DNA from: Ignavibacteriales bacterium UBA6490
Lineage (GTDB): Bacteria > Bacteroidota > Ignavibacteria > Ignavibacteriales > Ignavibacteriaceae
Direction: 5' to 3'
Assembly (NCBI GenBank): GCA_002435365.1
Contig: DJMM01000008.1
Location: forward strand, 80,536 to 90,557
DNA: 10,022 nucleotides
Under the pieces are notes generated by a model. It was not told where the DNA came from, did no database searches, and saw only the letters and a list, made by a program, of their open reading frames with translations. This document shows positions 6,658-10,022 of the stretch, piece after piece. Positions within the stretch are counted from its first letter, which is position 1; each line of letters starts with the position of its first letter. The position numbers and the translations under genes are program-made.

Positions 6658-9600
6658 ATGAAGAAACTAACATTACTGCTGCTAAGTTTAATTGTTTTTA
6701 CAAATGTGCTTTTTGCAGATAACGAGCCGGAAGGGATTACTGTTTCCAGGGTATCTGACGGATACCTTGTAACTTTTAAGCTCCCCGGCTTAATCGAGAG
6801 GACGATTTCTGCTGAGGGCGAGGAATTTACGAATCTGCTGATTCCCGGTTACGGAACCACATCCGAAGGGGGATTTCCTGCACTCCCGCTGGTTAGCTTC
6901 AATCTTGCAGTTCCTTACTCATCTGAAAAAGTTGACTTCGAAATTATAACTAAGTCCTCAGATGAGATTTTTCTGCAGAACAAAGTGTTTCCTTTCCAGG
7001 AGCCATGGTCCAAAAACAAACCGATAGCAGACAGGCCTTTTAATATTGACAGAGCCTACTATTCCACAGATGGAAAAGTTCTTCCCTTTGTCCAGGTCTC
7101 CGAGAGTTTTATACTCGGCGGAGTAAAAGGAGTAAGAATTATCATTCAGCCGATAAACTATAATCCTTCAAAGAACAGACTTGAGCTTGTAAGGGAAGGA
7201 ATTGTTAAAATCAAAATCCCGGCCTCCGGGGAAATAAATGCCCACAGATCTCAGTTTTATAATAATTATCTTAATGAAATCTTTGTAAACTATTCATCAG
7301 ACGCGGGATCAAAGGGTATTAATTATCTGATTATTACCGCACCTGAATTTGAAACCGGCCTTACACCCTTTGTTGCTCATAAAACCAGTATGGGCTACAC
7401 AGTGGATGTGTTTAATACAGGTGCAACAGGTACTACAACCACATCTATAAAAAGTTTTATTCAGCAAAGGTATAATAACCAGGTTACAAAACCGGAATTC
7501 GTACTTCTGGTGGGAGACGTGGATAAAATTCCGGCATGGACAGGTACCGGCGCCGGCACACCCAAAACCGATCTCAATTATGCATGTCTTGAAGGTTCAG
7601 ATTTTTATTCGGATGTTTTCGTGGGGAGGTTCTCTGTTACTTCAGCAACCCAGCTGCAGAATGCAATAAATAAGACCGTCTACATGGAGAATTATATTGC
7701 AACAGTTGCAAAGAAGAACATCTTCATGGCATCGACAGATAATTATACAATTTCCGAGGGTACCCATAATTATGTTATTAATACATATTTCGGACCTAAC
7801 GGCTACACAAATCTTAAACTTTATACTTATACCTATGGAGCGACCACCTCACAGCTGACCGCGGCGCTTAACGATAACCAGATGTTTGCAGTTTACTCCG
7901 GGCACGGCAGCACTACATCCTGGGCTGATGGACCGGTATTTACACAGTCAAACGTGAATGCATTAACAAATACAGTGTATCCCTTTGTATATTCATTTGC
8001 GTGTATTACAGGGGACTATTCCTATTCTGAATGTTTCGGTGAAACCTGGTTAAGAACTTCCACGGGAGCATCATCCTTTTACGGCTCCTCTGTAAACAGC
8101 TACTGGGATGAAGATGATATCCTTGAAAGAAATCTTTTTAAAGCTATGTTCGTTGATGATATCACAAAAGTAACGCCTATGTTCGATAAGGGGAAAATTT
8201 ATTTTGTGAATTATTATGGGAGCGTTACATCCACCGTTTTAAGATATCTTGAAATGTATAACCTGATGGGTGATCCTTCACTTGAAACAGTCAGGCATAT
8301 TCCGCCTGATTCTACGGCACCGGCACAGATAACGGATCTTGCAATGCTGAACCCTACCTCAAATTCGTTGACACTGAACTGGACTGCTCCCTACGATTCT
8401 ACTATCGGTGGTGTTGTTGCTTATGATATAAGATATTCTACCTCTCTTATTACTGAAGAAAACTTCGTCAGTGCACCTGGAAAAATATTTTCAGGTCAGT
8501 CCGATACTGCAGGAGTTCCGAAAGCTTTCACACTGGATAGTCTTAATTACAGTACAGTATATTATACCGCTGTTAAAGGAATGGATATGTGGGGCAATGC
8601 ATCACCGATATCGAATGTAGTTTCATATTCAACTTTATCGGCACCGGTTATTGCTGTGCAGCCCGATTCATTATCTCTGGTAATGACGCCGGACAGCACC
8701 AGGATTGAAACGATTTTTATATCCAATATCTGTTCAACACCGTCAACGCTAGATTATACGGTTGAACTGGCAAACAACACATTTCCCGGGAAAATTGAGA
8801 CAAAACTGGTTCCGGTAATTCCGAAGGAAGAAGTATATAATATTCAGGAGCTGGAGAAAAATAGTCCGGAAACTTCAGGTATGAGCATTAAAGGTCACGG
8901 CGGACCGGATGCTTTCGGCTATAAATGGAAAGACAGCAATGAACCGGGCGGACCCCAGTACGTTTGGAACAGCATTACCGGCACCGGAACACAGATTACA
9001 AACTGGATTGCCACTGGTTCCGTCGATCCGCGGGATGATGGTTATGCAGGACCTTTTAATATCGGGTTCAACTTTAAATTCTACGGAGAAATAAAAACAC
9101 AGCTGTATGTACATACAAACGGGCTGATAGTTTTTGCTCCGGTGAACGGAGGCTGGATTAGCAATTATAATATTCCCAATTCATCGGATCCGAATGCTTT
9201 TGCAGCTCCTTTCTGGGATGACCTTGACGGAAAGATCCAGGGAACAGTCCACTACAAACAGGAAACTGATAAATTTATTATTCAGTTTACGAACTGGCAG
9301 AAATACGGTGCCACAGCTTCATCCTTTACCTTCCAGATTGTGCTGAGCAAGAGCGGACGGATTACTTATTATTATAATAATCTTGTGGGAGATCTTAATT
9401 CGTGCACTGTTGGAATCGAGGGTCCCGGCGGAACTACCGGACTTCCGGTTACTTACAACGCTTCATACCTTGCAAACAACAAAGCCATACAGTTTGCTGC
9501 TGAGCCGGAGTGGGTATTTATGAACTCCACTGCAGGCACCATAACAAGCGGCAATACAACTGACTTTCTGCTGCAGATTACTTCAGACGGATTGGATCTT

Positions 9601-10022
9601 GGAGCATATTCCATGGATGTAATCATAAAATCAAATTGCCAGGCTAATCCGCTTATTACCATACCAATTCATCTTACGGTGACAAATGACGTTCCCGTTG
9701 AACTGGTGTCCTTTACTGCTGAAAATGCCGGAGGTGAGGTTCTGATGCAATGGCAGACCAGGACCGAAACCAATAACCAGGGCTTCAGAATTGAAAGAAA
9801 ATATGCTGAAAACCCATGGAATGAAATAGGTTTCATTAAAGGCAGCGGAACTACTGCCGAAACATCTTCTTATAGTTTTAAAGATAAACCGGGTGCCAAT
9901 GGTACCTATAAATACAGGCTTACTCAGATAGACTTTGATGGCACCAAGTCAGTAAGTAATGAAGTATCGGTTGAAATTAAGGGTCCCGACTTTTACGAAC
10001 TTTCACAGAATTATCCAAATCC
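6658..10022 (+). CDS. Secreted gingipain-type (C25) cysteine protease, 3' end cut by window
   Basis: 1121 complete codons are open to the right edge. Residues 1-20 are a signal peptide ending LFA. About 21-215 resemble a C25 propeptide. About 216-548 form the caspase-fold catalytic domain, with the dyad His416 (YSGHGS) and Cys449 (SFACITGDY). The 33-residue spacing and the following ECFGETWLR and NLMGDPSL motifs match gingipain RgpB. Next are a fibronectin-III domain (about 553-660), an Ig-like half (662-705), a nidogen-like beta-sandwich (about 766-945: FNFKFYGE, VHTNGLIVF, APFWDDLDG) and a second Ig-like half (949-1008). Then come a PVELVS...TETNNQGFRIER module (1012-1112) and the first residues of a T9SS sorting domain (YELSQNYPNP, from 1113). 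AGGA (6650-6653) and an in-frame TAG at 6649 fix the start. It is predicted to be a surface or extracellular endopeptidase activated by propeptide removal. Substrate is unknown. Confidence 0.93.
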   Translation, partial: MKKLTLLLLSLIVFTNVLFADNEPEGITVSRVSDGYLVTFKLPGLIERTISAEGEEFTNLLIPGYGTTSEGGFPALPLVSFNLAVPYSSEKVDFEIITKSSDEIFLQNKVFPFQEPWSKNKPIADRPFNIDRAYYSTDGKVLPFVQVSESFILGGVKGVRIIIQPINYNPSKNRLELVREGIVKIKIPASGEINAHRSQFYNNYLNEIFVNYSSDAGSKGINYLIITAPEFETGLTPFVAHKTSMGYTVDVFNTGATGTTTTSIKSFIQQRYNNQVTKPEFVLLVGDVDKIPAWTGTGAGTPKTDLNYACLEGSDFYSDVFVGRFSVTSATQLQNAINKTVYMENYIATVAKKNIFMASTDNYTISEGTHNYVINTYFGPNGYTNLKLYTYTYGATTSQLTAALNDNQMFAVYSGHGSTTSWADGPVFTQSNVNALTNTVYPFVYSFACITGDYSYSECFGETWLRTSTGASSFYGSSVNSYWDEDDILERNLFKAMFVDDITKVTPMFDKGKIYFVNYYGSVTSTVLRYLEMYNLMGDPSLETVRHIPPDSTAPAQITDLAMLNPTSNSLTLNWTAPYDSTIGGVVAYDIRYSTSLITEENFVSAPGKIFSGQSDTAGVPKAFTLDSLNYSTVYYTAVKGMDMWGNASPISNVVSYSTLSAPVIAVQPDSLSLVMTPDSTRIETIFISNICSTPSTLDYTVELANNTFPGKIETKLVPVIPKEEVYNIQELEKNSPETSGMSIKGHGGPDAFGYKWKDSNEPGGPQYVWNSITGTGTQITNWIATGSVDPRDDGYAGPFNIGFNFKFYGEIKTQLYVHTNGLIVFAPVNGGWISNYNIPNSSDPNAFAAPFWDDLDGKIQGTVHYKQETDKFIIQFTNWQKYGATASSFTFQIVLSKSGRITYYYNNLVGDLNSCTVGIEGPGGTTGLPVTYNASYLANNKAIQFAAEPEWVFMNSTAGTITSGNTTDFLLQITSDGLDLGAYSMDVIIKSNCQANPLITIPIHLTVTNDVPVELVSFTAENAGGEVLMQWQTRTETNNQGFRIERKYAENPWNEIGFIKGSGTTAETSSYSFKDKPGANGTYKYRLTQIDFDGTKSVSNEVSVEIKGPDFYELSQNYPN

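Noticed and set aside
8875..9662. Open frames of 61-79 codons overlapping the distal part of the protease gene
   Set aside because: They lie inside the continuous C25 protease reading frame, lack ribosome sites and show no domain.

Overview
The window looks like chromosome from a member of the Bacteroidota/Chlorobiota (FCB) group, most probably an Ignavibacteria-like lineage. The main evidence is two large exported proteins with the C-terminal sorting domain used by the type IX secretion system (T9SS). Its opening motif is YELSQNYPNP, preceded by a PVELVS...TETNN...GF.IER module common in Ignavibacteria. The lineage is inferred from protein style; no rRNA or marker gene is present.

Layout, left to right. 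Positions 1-231 are non-coding, with a CAAT microsatellite between two 12-bp direct repeats and a long imperfect inverted repeat. A minus-strand gene (232-2322) encodes a secreted beta-helix protein with a complete T9SS sorting domain. The next 581 bp have no gene but are dense in small repeats and hairpins. Two more minus-strand genes follow: a small two-helix membrane protein (2904-3281) and pdxB, erythronate-4-phosphate dehydrogenase of vitamin B6 synthesis (3402-4535). A 167-bp divergent spacer containing a perfect dyad separates pdxB from plus-strand mgtE, a CBS-domain magnesium channel (4703-6082). An AT-rich 575-bp gap with one strong AT-rich hairpin leads to a plus-strand gingipain-type (C25) cysteine protease (6658 to the window end). 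That gene is open to the right edge and is cut just as its own sorting domain begins.

The genes do not form one pathway. pdxB and mgtE are housekeeping genes, each apparently with its own promoter. The two flanking secreted proteins share a paralogous C-terminal cassette and would be expected to use the same export machinery, which is not encoded here. I see no phage, transposase, CRISPR, tRNA or rRNA, and no convincing new multi-gene system. The most interesting items are the architecture and catalytic residues of the C25 protease, the shared export cassette, and the repeat-rich intergenic regions.
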